A DNA stretch of 64,000 nucleotides, taken from contig NZ_JAGIOA010000001.1 in NCBI RefSeq assembly GCF_017876435.1, positions 1 to 64,000 on the forward strand. Reading direction: 5' to 3'. Of the stretch, positions 22,498-31,382 are shown piece after piece. The notes under the pieces are model-generated. The model saw only the letters and a list, made by a program, of their open reading frames with translations. It had not been told where the DNA came from and made no database searches. The DNA is from Microbacterium phyllosphaerae (GTDB lineage: Bacteria; Actinomycetota; Actinomycetes; Actinomycetales; Microbacteriaceae). The position numbers and the translations under genes were made by a program. Positions within the stretch are counted from its first letter, which is position 1, and each line of letters starts with the position of its first letter.

Positions 22498-23400
22498 TCA
22501 CACAGACCCGTCGCGGATGTCGGTGATGATGCCCGAGAAGTCGCGGCTCGCGCCCTCGCCCGCGGCGAACGCGGCGTACAGCTGCTGCGCGAGGCGCCCC
22601 ATCCTGGCGTCGGTCGACGTCTGATCGATCGCCTGCAGCGCGAGGCCGAGGTCCTTGGCCATGAGCGCTCCCGCGAAGCCCGGCTGGTAGTCACGGTTCG
22701 CCGGACTCGTCGGAACCGGCCCCGGCACGGGGCAGTTCGTCGTGATCGACCAGCACTGACCGGATGCCTGCGACACGACGTCGAACAGCGCCTGATGCTC
22801 GAGTCCGAGCCGCTCTCCGAGCACGAACGCCTCGGCGACGGCGATCTGCGAGACGGCCAGCACCATGTTGTTGCAGACCTTCGCCGCCTGGCCGAGTCCG
22901 GGGCCGCCGCAATGCACGATGCGCTTTCCCATGACCTCGAGCACGGGCAGGGCTGCGGCGAAATCGTCGTCGGAGCCGCCGACCATGAAAGCGAGAGTGC
23001 CGTTCTCGGCGCCGACGACGCCGCCCGAGACCGGGGCATCGACATTGCGATGACCGGCGGCGAGAGCGAGCGCGTGGGCGGCTCGCGCCTCGTCGACCGC
23101 GATCGTCGAGGACTCGATGAACAGGGTGTCGGGGCGAGCCGCCGCGAGCAGCTCGGTGCGGTACGCGTCGATCACGTGCCTGCCCGCGGGGAACATCGTG
23201 ATGACGACGTCGGCGTCGGCGACCGCATCCGCTCCGCTCGCCGCGATCGGGATGCCGGCGGCCTGCGCCGCCTCGATCGCCGCCGGCACCAGGTCGAAGC
23301 CGTGCACCTCGTTCCCGGCTGCCACCAGGTTCTTCGCCATCGGCAGGCCCATGTGGCCGAGACCGAGGAAGGCGATCCGACTCTTCTGCGCCTCGGTCAT
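22498..23400 (-). CDS. mmsB: 3-hydroxyisobutyrate dehydrogenase
   Basis: A 300-residue beta-hydroxyacid dehydrogenase. The N-terminal IAFLGLGHMGLPMAKNLVAA binds NAD. VDAPVSGGVVGAENGTLAFM binds substrate, and GQAAKVCNNMVLAVSQIAVA contains the catalytic Lys. It oxidises 3-hydroxyisobutyrate to methylmalonate semialdehyde in valine degradation. The ATG at 23400 overlaps the acyl-CoA dehydrogenase stop by 4 bp. The reading frame extends upstream in an open but non-homologous way, so the ATG is preferred. Confidence 0.92.
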   Translation of the reverse strand: MTEAQKSRIAFLGLGHMGLPMAKNLVAAGNEVHGFDLVPAAIEAAQAAGIPIAASGADAVADADVVITMFPAGRHVIDAYRTELLAAARPDTLFIESSTIAVDEARAAHALALAAGHRNVDAPVSGGVVGAENGTLAFMVGGSDDDFAAALPVLEVMGKRIVHCGGPGLGQAAKVCNNMVLAVSQIAVAEAFVLGERLGLEHQALFDVVSQASGQCWSITTNCPVPGPVPTSPANRDYQPGFAGALMAKDLGLALQAIDQTSTDARMGRLAQQLYAAFAAGEGASRDFSGIITDIRDGSV

Positions 23401-24578
23401 GATGCGCTCCGCATGGAGGCCGACCCTGCGGGTCGCAGCATCTCGCGGCCGACGATGAGGCGCATGATCTCGTTCGTGCCCTCGAGGATCTGATGCACCC
23501 GCAGATCGCGGACGACCCTCTCGATGCCGTAGTCCTGCAGGTATCCGTATCCGCCGTGCAGCTGCAGCGCACGGTTCGCGACGTCGAAGCCCGCATCGGT
23601 CGCGAAGCGCTTGGCCATGGCGCAGCGCATCGTCGCATCCGGTGCCTGCTCGTCGACAGCCAGCGCGCCGTCGCGGACCATGAGACGCGCGGCCTGCAGA
23701 TCGGTGCGCATGTCGGCGATCGCGAAGAGGATCGACTGCTTCTCGGCCAGCGGCTCGCCGAAGGCCACCCGCTCGTGCACGTACTGCACCGCACGGTCGA
23801 GCGCCCACTGGGCACCGCCCAGCGAGCAGGCGGCGATGTTGAGGCGACCGCCGTTGAGCGCCGACATCGCGATCGCGAAGCCGCGGCCCTCGTCGCCGAG
23901 CATTCCGGATGCAGGGATGCGGACGCCGTCGAGGATGACCTGACGAGTGGGCTGCGCGTGCCAGCCCATCTTCTTCTCGGGGGCGCCGAAGCTGAGCCCC
24001 TCGGCGTCACCCGGAACGAGGAACGCACTGATGCCCCGTGCGCCCGGCTCGCCGGTGCGCGCCATGACCACGTAGACCGCGGCCTCTCCTGCGCCCGAGA
24101 TGAACTGCTTCACACCGGTGAGCAGGTAGTCGTCTCCATCGCGCACCGCGCTCGTGGCGACGTTCGCGGCATCCGATCCGACTCCCGGCTCGGTGAGGCA
24201 GTAGCCGCCGAACTCGTCCATCGCGGTGAGCTTCGGCAGCCACTCGCCGCGCTGCGCGTCGTCGCCGTAGGTGTCGATCATCCAGACCACCATGTTGTGG
24301 ATCGAGATGTAGGCGGCGACCGCAGGGTCGCCCTTGGCGAGCTCTTCGAAGATCGCGACCGTGTCGGAGCGGCTGAGTCCCGTGCCGCCGAAGTCCTCGC
24401 GCACGTATATGCCGCCGAGTCCGAGCTCGCCGGCCTTGCCCAGCGACTCGCGGGGGAAGATGTGCTTCTCGTCGCGCTCGGCGGCGAAGGGGGCGAGCTC
24501 GGTGTCGGCGAACTCCCGGACGGCATCGAGGATGGCCTCGCGCTCTTCGGCGGTGGTGGTGACGGTGGTCATGGTCAT
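23397..24578 (-). CDS. acyl-CoA dehydrogenase (probable isobutyryl-CoA dehydrogenase)
   Basis: A 393-residue flavoenzyme. YCLTEPGVGSDAANVATSAV is the FAD/substrate loop. KMGWHAQPTRQVILDGVRIP and the C-terminal RVHQILEGTNEIMRLIVGRE (catalytic Glu region) are typical. Its place between mmsA and mmsB suggests the isobutyryl-CoA to methacrylyl-CoA step of valine catabolism. Electrons would leave through the ETF at 18208-19957. ATG 24578 follows AAGGA. Short-chain specificity is inferred from context. Confidence 0.88.
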   Translation of the reverse strand: MTMTTVTTTAEEREAILDAVREFADTELAPFAAERDEKHIFPRESLGKAGELGLGGIYVREDFGGTGLSRSDTVAIFEELAKGDPAVAAYISIHNMVVWMIDTYGDDAQRGEWLPKLTAMDEFGGYCLTEPGVGSDAANVATSAVRDGDDYLLTGVKQFISGAGEAAVYVVMARTGEPGARGISAFLVPGDAEGLSFGAPEKKMGWHAQPTRQVILDGVRIPASGMLGDEGRGFAIAMSALNGGRLNIAACSLGGAQWALDRAVQYVHERVAFGEPLAEKQSILFAIADMRTDLQAARLMVRDGALAVDEQAPDATMRCAMAKRFATDAGFDVANRALQLHGGYGYLQDYGIERVVRDLRVHQILEGTNEIMRLIVGREMLRPAGSASMRSAS

Positions 24579-24607
24579 CGTGAGTCCTTGTGGGAGGTGA
24601 CGCGGGA

Positions 24608-26110
24608 TCAGTGCATGGTGGGGATCACGAAGCTGGCGCCCTCGCGGATCCCCGCAGATGGCCAGCGGCTCGTGACCGTCTTGGTCTTCGTGTAGAAGCG
24701 GAACGCGTCTGCACCGTGCTGGTTGAGGTCGCCGAAGCCGCTGCGCTTCCAGCCGCCGAACGTGTAATACGCGATCGGCACGGGGATAGGCACGTTCACT
24801 CCGACCATGCCGACCTCGACCCGGGCGGCGAAGTTGCGGGCAGCGTCGCCGTCGCGCGTGAAGATCGCGACGCCGTTGCCGTACTCGTGCTCCGACGCCA
24901 TGCGCAGCGCCTCTTCGTAGTCGGCGGCGCGTGCGATGACGAGCACCGGGCCGAAGATCTCCTCACGGTAGATCGCCATGTCAGTCGTGACGTGATCGAA
25001 CAGCGTCGGTCCGAGGTAGAAGCCCTGCTCGTGCCCCGGCACCGAGAAGCCTCGTCCGTCGGCGAGGAGCATCGCCCCTTCGTCGACACCCTGCTGGATG
25101 TACCCCTCGACGCGCTCGACCGCTGCGCGCGTGACAAGCGGCCCGTAGTCGACGTCGGCCGCGAGCGAGGGGCCGATCCGCAGCTGCGCCACGCGCTCGG
25201 TGAGCTTTGCGGCGAGAGCATCCGCCGTCTGCTGTCCCACCGGCACCGCGACCGAGATCGCCATGCACCGTTCGCCCGCCGAGCCGTACCCCGAACCGAT
25301 CAGTGCGTCGACGGCCTGATCGAGGTCGGCATCCGGCATCACGATCATGTGGTTCTTCGCGCCGCCGAAGCACTGCGCGCGCTTGCCGTGCGCGGCAGCC
25401 GTCGAGTAGATGTACTCGGCGATCGGCGTCGAGCCGACGAATCCGACGGCACGGATGCGGTCGTCGGTCAGCAGCGCGTCGACGGCCTCCTTGTCTCCGT
25501 GGACGACGTTCAGGACGCCGGCGGGGAGCCCCGCCTCGAGGAACAGCTCGGCGATGCGCACCGGCACCGAGGGGTCGCGCTCGCTGGGCTTGAGCACGAC
25601 CGCGTTGCCCGCGGCCAGCGCGGGGCCGGCCTTCCAGAGCGGGATCATGGCGGGGAAGTTGAACGGAGTGATGGCCGCGACGACACCGAGCGGCTGACGC
25701 ATCGAGTACACGTCGATGCCTGCTCCGGCGCCCGTGGAGTACTCGCCCTTCAACAGATGCGGGGCTCCGGCTGAGAACTCGATGACCTCGAGGCCGCGCT
25801 GGATGTCGCCCTTCGCGTCGTCGACCGTCTTGCCGTGCTCGCTCGCGAGGAGTTCGGCGAGGGACTGCATCTCGCGCTGCACCAGACCGAGGAACCGCAG
25901 CAGCACCCGAGCGCGCTTCTGCGGATTGGTGGCCGCCCACTCGACCTGCGCGGCCTCGGCATTCGCGATCACGTCGGCGACCTCGTCGGCGGATGCCAGC
26001 GGCACCCGCGCCTGCACGGAGCCGGTGCTCGGATCGAACACGTCGGCGAAGCGGCCACCCTCGGGGTTGAGGTGCGATCCGCCTACGAAATGGGGAATGG
26101 TACGAGTCAT
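24608..26110 (-). CDS. mmsA: CoA-acylating methylmalonate-semialdehyde dehydrogenase
   Basis: A 500-residue aldehyde dehydrogenase that converts methylmalonate semialdehyde to propionyl-CoA. It has ITPFNFPAMIPLWKAGPALA (NAD binding), FGGAKNHMIVMPDADLDQAV and GSGYGSAGERCMAISVAVPV with the catalytic Cys. The order MmsA - acyl-CoA dehydrogenase - MmsB is the classical valine set. ATG 26110 is chosen with AAGGGA 9 nt upstream; the frame is open further to 26164 but without family similarity. Confidence 0.93.
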   Translation of the reverse strand: MTRTIPHFVGGSHLNPEGGRFADVFDPSTGSVQARVPLASADEVADVIANAEAAQVEWAATNPQKRARVLLRFLGLVQREMQSLAELLASEHGKTVDDAKGDIQRGLEVIEFSAGAPHLLKGEYSTGAGAGIDVYSMRQPLGVVAAITPFNFPAMIPLWKAGPALAAGNAVVLKPSERDPSVPVRIAELFLEAGLPAGVLNVVHGDKEAVDALLTDDRIRAVGFVGSTPIAEYIYSTAAAHGKRAQCFGGAKNHMIVMPDADLDQAVDALIGSGYGSAGERCMAISVAVPVGQQTADALAAKLTERVAQLRIGPSLAADVDYGPLVTRAAVERVEGYIQQGVDEGAMLLADGRGFSVPGHEQGFYLGPTLFDHVTTDMAIYREEIFGPVLVIARAADYEEALRMASEHEYGNGVAIFTRDGDAARNFAARVEVGMVGVNVPIPVPIAYYTFGGWKRSGFGDLNQHGADAFRFYTKTKTVTSRWPSAGIREGASFVIPTMH

Positions 26111-26199
26111 TGTGCGATGTCCCTTCGCGCCGTCGTTGGCACTATGAGAATGGTACTTCGGCATCCTGAGATTTACTAGGGCGTCCTTGTATCTCCGCT

Positions 26200-26258
26200 T
26201 TCGGGTCGCTTACTTTGCAGTTTCCGGGGTTCGACTTCTGCAAAGTGCGCGATTCGAA
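26200..26258 (+). repeat. 59-bp intergenic palindrome, copy A2
   Basis: The right arm (26238-26258) is identical to those of copies A1, A3 and A4. The left arm begins TTCGGGTCGCTTACTTTGC, with a few changes from perfect pairing. The loop is 17 nt. This copy lies between divergent genes (mmsA and the ABC ATPase gene), so a terminator role alone cannot explain the family. Confidence 0.85.
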
Positions 26259-26280
26259 CATGTTCCGGCGAGAAAAGTCC

Positions 26281-26339
26281 TTGCCGGATCCGAAGATCCG
26301 GTTGTAGAGTCTGAAACGTTTTAAACACCTGAAACGTTT
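26281..26339 (+). promoter_or_regulatory. promoter with two LacI-type operators for the first sugar ABC operon
   Basis: TTGCCG (26281-26286), an 18-nt spacer and TAGAGT (26305-26310) form a candidate promoter. Directly downstream are two copies of TGAAACGTTT (26312-26321 and 26330-26339), each with an AAACGTTT palindrome core and spaced 18 bp apart. AAACGTTT cores are typical of LacI-family operators. The likely repressor is the LacI gene at 32507-33508 in the same cluster. Confidence 0.7.
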
Positions 26340-26377
26340 AAAGTCGACGTTCCAGCCCTTCGACAATGAGGTTGATC

Positions 26378-27187
26378 ATGGCACTCGCTGCTGACCAGGA
26401 CCTGGTCCTCCACGCTCGCAACATCTCGCGCCGCTACGGCGCGGTCACGGCCCTCGCCGACGCGTCGCTCACCCTGCGCCGCGGAGAGGTCATGGGCCTC
26501 GTCGGCGACAACGGAGCCGGCAAGTCGACGCTGCTGAAGGTGCTCTCCGGAGCCGTGATCCCCGACGGCGGCACGATCGAGGTCGAGGGCGCACCCGTGG
26601 ACTTCCGCCGCCCGACCGACGCCCTCGCCGCCGGGATCGAGACGGTGTATCAGGATCTCGCGCTCGTCGACACGATGTCGGCCGTGCAGAACGTGTACCT
26701 CGGTCGTGAAGAGCTCTCGACCAACCCGTTCCTCAAGGCGCTGAACATCGTGAACGACCGCGGCATGCGCGCCAGGTCTCGCGAGGTGCTCGCCGAGCTC
26801 GGCGTCGGCATCCAGTCGGTCAACGTGTCGGTCAAGGGCATGTCGGGCGGACAGCGCCAGTGCCTCGCGATCGCCCGCGCACTGCTCTGGGGTCGCAGCA
26901 TCGTGATCCTCGACGAACCCACCGCCGCCCTGGGCGTGCGCGAGTCGCAGCAGGTGCTCGACCTGATCGGCCGCCTGCGCGAGCACGGCGTGAGCGTGAT
27001 CCTGGTCAGCCACAACATGCAGCAGCTGCACACGGTCGCCGACCGCGTGACGGTGATGCGCCTCGGACGCTCGGTCGCCGTGCGCGACATCGCCGACGTC
27101 ACCGCGCAGGACATCGTCGGCCTGATCACCGGAGCGATCCCGGCAGACGTGCCCACCCCGGAAGACACCGAGACCCTCGTCAGCTGA
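26378..27187 (+). CDS. ribose-type sugar ABC transporter ATP-binding protein
   Basis: A 269-residue single-domain ATPase (Walker A GDNGAGKST, signature SGGQRQ, Walker B VILDEP, switch His in VSHNM). The single ABC domain, rather than the doubled RbsA/MglA form, is that of FrcA-type transporters. ATG 26378 follows GAGG with good spacing; the ATG at 26366 lacks a ribosome-binding site. It heads an operon with a binding protein, two permeases and catabolic genes, under LacI-type operators. Confidence 0.9.
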   Translation: MALAADQDLVLHARNISRRYGAVTALADASLTLRRGEVMGLVGDNGAGKSTLLKVLSGAVIPDGGTIEVEGAPVDFRRPTDALAAGIETVYQDLALVDTMSAVQNVYLGREELSTNPFLKALNIVNDRGMRARSREVLAELGVGIQSVNVSVKGMSGGQRQCLAIARALLWGRSIVILDEPTAALGVRESQQVLDLIGRLREHGVSVILVSHNMQQLHTVADRVTVMRLGRSVAVRDIADVTAQDIVGLITGAIPADVPTPEDTETLVS

Positions 27188-27199
27188 CGACGACCAGAC

Positions 27200-27270
27200 T
27201 TCACCACCCGCACCACCCGAAAACCGCACCACCCGAACACCGCACCACCCGCACCACCCGAACACACCCA
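27200..27270 (+). repeat. CACCACCCG direct repeats in the intercistronic gap
   Basis: Seven or more units of CACCACCCG with short variable linkers lie between the ATPase stop (27187) and the ribosome-binding site of the binding-protein gene. Their purpose is unknown. They contain no G-rich stem on the coding strand, so a terminator is unlikely. Confidence 0.75.
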
Positions 27271-27288
27271 TTCAAGAGGAGCACTGCA

Positions 27289-28371
27289 ATGACGCATCAC
27301 TCACCCCGCACCGCCCTGCGCCTTCTCGGCGCCGGCGTGGCACTCGTCGCCGGAATCTCGATGGTCGGTTGCGCCGATCAGCCCGCGGGCGGATCCGCAG
27401 GCGGCGACGACGACACCTTCACCCTCGGGTTCGCCGTCGGCGGCCAGGCCGACGCCGATTGGCAGGACTACCAGGGCGACGTCGCCCAGGCCCTGGCCGA
27501 GCAGCGCGGCTGGAAGTACGTCGAACTCAGCAACGACGGCGACGAGGCCACGGCCGTCAAGAACGCCGACCTCTTCGTGCAGCAGGGCGTCGACGCCGTG
27601 ATGATGTTCAACGGCCGCCCCGAGGCGAACCCCGTCATCGCGAAGAAGTACAAGGATGCCGACATCCCGGTCATCACGTTCGACATCGCCCAGGAGGGCT
27701 GGTACTTCGTCGGCATCGACAACGCCGCGGCCGGCACCGAGGGCGGTACGGCTCTCGGTGAGCTCGCCAAGAGCGAGTGGGACTGCGATGTCGACCTCGT
27801 CATCTCGGCGCAGGGCACCGCAGCCGGACAGATCGACACCTGGCGCACCGGCAACGCCGCGACCGCCGTCGGCGAGGTCTGCCCCGACATCCCCGAAGAC
27901 GCATACGTCGCTTACGAGGCCGACGGCAACCTCACCACCTCGCTGCAGAACGCGCCCGGCGTCTTCGCCGCGCACCCGGATGCCGAGAACATCCTCGTCG
28001 TCGGACTCAACGACCAGGCGGTCGTCGGCGCCCTGCAGGCGGCGACGCAGCTCGGTCGCGACGCGCACATCATGGGCTGGGGCCAGGACGGCGGCCTGAT
28101 CACGGGCGACAACGTCGACCCGAACCTCGCCGGCAGCGTCATGTACTTCCTCGAGGGGTACGCGGCCTACGCCTTCGAGATCGCGGATGCCATCGCCGCC
28201 GGCGACCCGCCCGCAGTCAAGGACTCCGGCGACGACGCGGCCGTGAGCGTGCAGCCCTGCGCCGTCACCCAGGAGCAGGCCGCGGCCATCCCCGGCATCG
28301 AGGAGCGCGTCGCCGCGATCTCCGAGGCCGACGAGGGCACCACGCTCTACGACCTCTACTGCAAGAACTAA
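27289..28371 (+). CDS. sugar-binding lipoprotein of the ABC transporter
   Basis: A 360-residue periplasmic-binding-protein type I (ribose/xylose-like). The signal peptide ends in SMVGC with the lipidated Cys at residue 28. FTLGFAVGGQADADWQDYQG starts the mature fold, and ITFDIAQEGWYFVGIDNAAA lies in the hinge region. ATG 27289 follows AGAGGAG. A short hairpin (28389-28407) lies after the stop before the permease gene. The ligand is probably a pentose or hexose and cannot be named. Confidence 0.88.
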   Translation: MTHHSPRTALRLLGAGVALVAGISMVGCADQPAGGSAGGDDDTFTLGFAVGGQADADWQDYQGDVAQALAEQRGWKYVELSNDGDEATAVKNADLFVQQGVDAVMMFNGRPEANPVIAKKYKDADIPVITFDIAQEGWYFVGIDNAAAGTEGGTALGELAKSEWDCDVDLVISAQGTAAGQIDTWRTGNAATAVGEVCPDIPEDAYVAYEADGNLTTSLQNAPGVFAAHPDAENILVVGLNDQAVVGALQAATQLGRDAHIMGWGQDGGLITGDNVDPNLAGSVMYFLEGYAAYAFEIADAIAAGDPPAVKDSGDDAAVSVQPCAVTQEQAAAIPGIEERVAAISEADEGTTLYDLYCKN

Positions 28372-28388
28372 CCGTTCCTCCCGGATCG

Positions 28389-28407
28389 GTCTCGAGAAGA
28401 ACGAGAC
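28389..28407 (+). terminator. weak intercistronic hairpin after the binding-protein gene
   Basis: GTCTCG (28389-28394) pairs with CGAGAC (28402-28407) over a 7-nt loop. It is short, but it occupies the same place (just after the binding-protein stop) as stronger hairpins in the two other sugar ABC operons here, where it may reduce downstream expression or protect the upstream mRNA. Confidence 0.4.
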
Positions 28408-28411
28408 TCTC

Positions 28412-29422
28412 ATGACGACTCCCACCCTCACGGCCGATCCGGCCGCCCCGCGTCCGAGCGTGCGCACGTCGCGCTCGGACGCGGGGAGCCGCACCACGCT
28501 GCGGGATGCCCTGAGCATCGCCGCCGTGTGGTTCCTCCTCGCGGCGGCGACCACGATCGTCCGCCCCGACTTCCTGTCGAGCCAGTCCCTGCTGGCCATC
28601 ACGTTCACCATGGCGATCTCGGGTGTGCTCTCCGTCGCCCAGGGCATCGTCGTCATCGGCGGCGGCCTGCTCGACCTCAGCCTCCCGGTCTCGCTGGTGG
28701 TCAGCGCCTGGGCCACCGTGACCCTGCTCGCCGCGGGCGTGCCCGACCTCCTCGCGGTGGTCGCCGGCATCGTCGCGGGTGCCGCGTGGGGCCTGCTCAA
28801 CGGCCTCATCATCGTCTTCGGCAAGCTGAACCCCATCATCGTGACGCTCGCCACCGGCTTCGGCGGCCTCGCGATCATGATGATCGGGTTCAAGTCGGCG
28901 CAGATCCCCTCGGGGTCCGCGCTCCGGGCCTTCGGCCTGGGGCAGTTCCTCGGACTCCCCAACATCTTCTGGCCCATGCTCGCGATCGTCGTGCTCGCCG
29001 GCCTCGCGATCGCGTGGACTCGCTGGGGCCGGCGGCTCACCGCAGTCGGCGGCAACCCGCAGGCCGCCCGCGCTCGTGGTGTCTCGCTGCGTCGCGTCCG
29101 CCTGGCCACGTTCTCGGGCGCCGGCGCGGTGGCGGGACTCGCCGGAGTGCTGTTCGCCTCGGTGACGCCGAGCTTCACCCCCAACGCCGGAGCGAGCTAC
29201 CAGCTGATCGTGATCGCCGCGGTGATCCTCGCGGGCATCAGCCTCTCCGGCGGCAAGGGCAACTTCCTCGTGCTGCTGCTGAGCGTCGGATTCCTCTCGA
29301 CCATCCCGGTGTCGATCGCCTTCTTCGGACTCCCGCCGGCATTCGCGCTGATCTTCCAGGGCGCTCTCCTCATCATCGCCGTCGGCATCGACGGCTTCCG
29401 CATCAAGAGAGGTGCACGATGA
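28412..29422 (+). CDS. sugar ABC transporter permease (first of two)
   Basis: A 336-residue permease of the ribose/xylose family with about eight to ten membrane helices. It has IVVIGGGLLDLSLPVSLVVS and ALRAFGLG-type loops. The cytoplasmic coupling segment RRLTAVGGNPQAARARGVSL is the EAA-like site that contacts the ATPase. It overlaps the next permease by 4 bp. Together they form a heterodimeric channel. Confidence 0.9.
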   Translation: MTTPTLTADPAAPRPSVRTSRSDAGSRTTLRDALSIAAVWFLLAAATTIVRPDFLSSQSLLAITFTMAISGVLSVAQGIVVIGGGLLDLSLPVSLVVSAWATVTLLAAGVPDLLAVVAGIVAGAAWGLLNGLIIVFGKLNPIIVTLATGFGGLAIMMIGFKSAQIPSGSALRAFGLGQFLGLPNIFWPMLAIVVLAGLAIAWTRWGRRLTAVGGNPQAARARGVSLRRVRLATFSGAGAVAGLAGVLFASVTPSFTPNAGASYQLIVIAAVILAGISLSGGKGNFLVLLLSVGFLSTIPVSIAFFGLPPAFALIFQGALLIIAVGIDGFRIKRGAR

Positions 29423-30420
29423 CCACGGCATTCGCCCCGGCATCCGACGTCGAGTCGCCCCGGGCTCTCCCCCAAGTGCTCTCGTACCTCAAGGGCCCCG
29501 TCGGCAGCATCGGCCTGATGCTCGCGGCCGTCATCATCATCGGTGCGATCGCGGTCGGCCCCGCCTTCTTCTCGGTCTCGAACGTGCGCATCGTCGGCGT
29601 CGCGGTCGCGATCCCCCTCATCGTCGGCGTGCTCGCCTCGTTCGCGCTGCTCGCCGGTGTGGTCGACCTGTCGATCGGATCGATGGTCGGATTCGGCGCG
29701 GTCGCGTTCAACCAGCTCGTCGCGTCGGGGATCGATCCGTGGATGGCCGCGGGGGTCACCATCCTGCTCGGCATCGTCGTCGGCTCGATCAATGCGTTCG
29801 TGATCGTCGGCCTCGGCGCCGAACCGCTCGCCGTCACCCTGGGCATGCTGACGCTGCTGCGCGGCGTGTGCCAGGCGATCGTCGTGCAGGCTCCGCCGAC
29901 CACGCTCATCGAGCCGCTCTACGACGTCACGCAGGGCACCACGTTCGGCATCCCGACCCTGCTGCTGATCGGCGTCGGCCTGACGCTCGTCGCGGCGGGC
30001 GTGGTCTCGAAGACCCGGGTCGGACGCAAGATCCAGGCCGTCGGCGGCGACCCGCGGGCCGCCCAGCGCGCCGGCATCTCGGTCGTCAGGGTGCGCACGG
30101 TCGCGCTCATCGTGAGCGCGGTGGGAGCCGCGATCGGCGGCATCTTCTATGTGGGGCAGCTCGGCTCGGCATCCAACATCCTCGGCACCGGACTGGAGTT
30201 CCAGATCTACGCGGCGCTGATGATCGGCGGATACTCGATCACCCGAGGCGGCGTCGGCAACCCGATCGGTGCGCTTCTGGGCCTGCTGGTCGTGGCGGGC
30301 ATCACGAACATCCTGAACGTGAGCTTCATCGACCCCGACTACCTCGACCTCATCGTCGCGGTGATCCTGCTGGCCGCCGTGCTGGTCGACCGCTTCCGCG
30401 GAGGGGACGCCTTCGAATGA
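29419..30420 (+). CDS. sugar ABC transporter permease (second of two)
   Basis: A 333-residue RbsC-like permease. IVGVLASFALLAGVVDLSIG is the conserved helix pair, and RKIQAVGGDPRAAQRAGISV the ATPase-coupling loop. ATG 29419 overlaps the first permease stop by 4 bp (ATGA), and the last codons overlap the aldo/keto reductase gene by 4 bp. The tight coupling suggests equimolar permease subunits. Confidence 0.9.
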   Translation: MTTAFAPASDVESPRALPQVLSYLKGPVGSIGLMLAAVIIIGAIAVGPAFFSVSNVRIVGVAVAIPLIVGVLASFALLAGVVDLSIGSMVGFGAVAFNQLVASGIDPWMAAGVTILLGIVVGSINAFVIVGLGAEPLAVTLGMLTLLRGVCQAIVVQAPPTTLIEPLYDVTQGTTFGIPTLLLIGVGLTLVAAGVVSKTRVGRKIQAVGGDPRAAQRAGISVVRVRTVALIVSAVGAAIGGIFYVGQLGSASNILGTGLEFQIYAALMIGGYSITRGGVGNPIGALLGLLVVAGITNILNVSFIDPDYLDLIVAVILLAAVLVDRFRGGDAFE

Positions 30421-31382
30421 GCACCGACCATCCGCTCACGCTCCAGAGCACGATCCTGGGCCGCACCGGCCTCGCGGTCTCGCCGATCTGCATCGGCACC
30501 GCGGCGTGGGGAGTGTCCTCCCCCGTGCACGGCCTGACGGTGCCCGAGGAGGATGCAGTGCAGCTGACGCTGGCCGCGTTCGAGAGCCCCGTCACCTTCA
30601 TCGACACCTCGAACAACTACGGCGACGGCGAGAGCGAGCGGCGGATCGGTCTGGCGGTTCGTCGAGCGGGAGGCGTGCCCGAGGGTTTCGTGATCCAGAC
30701 GAAACTCGACCGCGATCCCGAGACCGACTCGTTCGACCCCGACCGCATGCGTCGCTCGCTCGACGAGAGCCTCGAGCGGCTCGGCATCGACCGGGTGCCG
30801 ATCCTGCACCTGCACGACCCCGAGCACATCGGCTTCGACGCGGCGATGGCACCGGGCGGCCCCGTCGAGGTGCTGCAGTCACTGCGCGATCAGGGATACG
30901 CCGACTTCATCGGCATCTCGGGAGGGCCGGCGCGGATGCTGACGCGATTCGTCGAGACGGACGTCTTCGACGTGCTCATCACGCACAACCGGGCCACACT
31001 GGTCGACCGCACCGCGGATGCTCTGCTCGACGCCGCCGCCGCGGCGGACATCGGCGTGGTGAATGCGGCGATCTACGGAGGCGGGATCCTCGCGAGCTGG
31101 CCCCGCACCTCTGACCGCTATCACTACGCCCCCGCGTCAGCCGAGATGCTCGCAGCGATCGACGCGATGGGCGCGGCGTGCGAACGCCACGGAGTGCCCC
31201 TGATCGTGGCGGCGCTGCAGAGCTCGCTGCGCGATCCGCGCATCCACTCCACCGTGTGCGGGCTGGTCACGCCGCAGCAGCTCGACGAGACTGTGCGCAT
31301 GGCTGAGACCGAGATTCCCGACGCCCTCTGGGAGGAGCTCGACGCGCTCCGCCCCTCACGGGACTCGTGGATCGATGACTGA
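30417..31382 (+). CDS. aldo/keto reductase, aldose dehydrogenase-like
   Basis: A 321-residue TIM-barrel oxidoreductase. The catalytic DTSNNYGDGESERRIG contains Asp and Tyr. VIQTKLDRD holds the Lys and ILHLHDPEHIGFD the His. This GESERRIG form resembles D-threo-aldose 1-dehydrogenase and L-fucose dehydrogenase, which oxidise free sugars to lactones. It overlaps the permease gene by 4 bp, so it likely acts on the imported sugar. The exact substrate is not known. Confidence 0.85.
   Translation: MSTDHPLTLQSTILGRTGLAVSPICIGTAAWGVSSPVHGLTVPEEDAVQLTLAAFESPVTFIDTSNNYGDGESERRIGLAVRRAGGVPEGFVIQTKLDRDPETDSFDPDRMRRSLDESLERLGIDRVPILHLHDPEHIGFDAAMAPGGPVEVLQSLRDQGYADFIGISGGPARMLTRFVETDVFDVLITHNRATLVDRTADALLDAAAAADIGVVNAAIYGGGILASWPRTSDRYHYAPASAEMLAAIDAMGAACERHGVPLIVAALQSSLRDPRIHSTVCGLVTPQQLDETVRMAETEIPDALWEELDALRPSRDSWIDD

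Noticed and set aside
26366..26377. ATG 26366 as start of the ABC ATPase
   Set aside because: It lacks a ribosome-binding site, whereas ATG 26378 has GAGG at good spacing and fits the family N-terminus.
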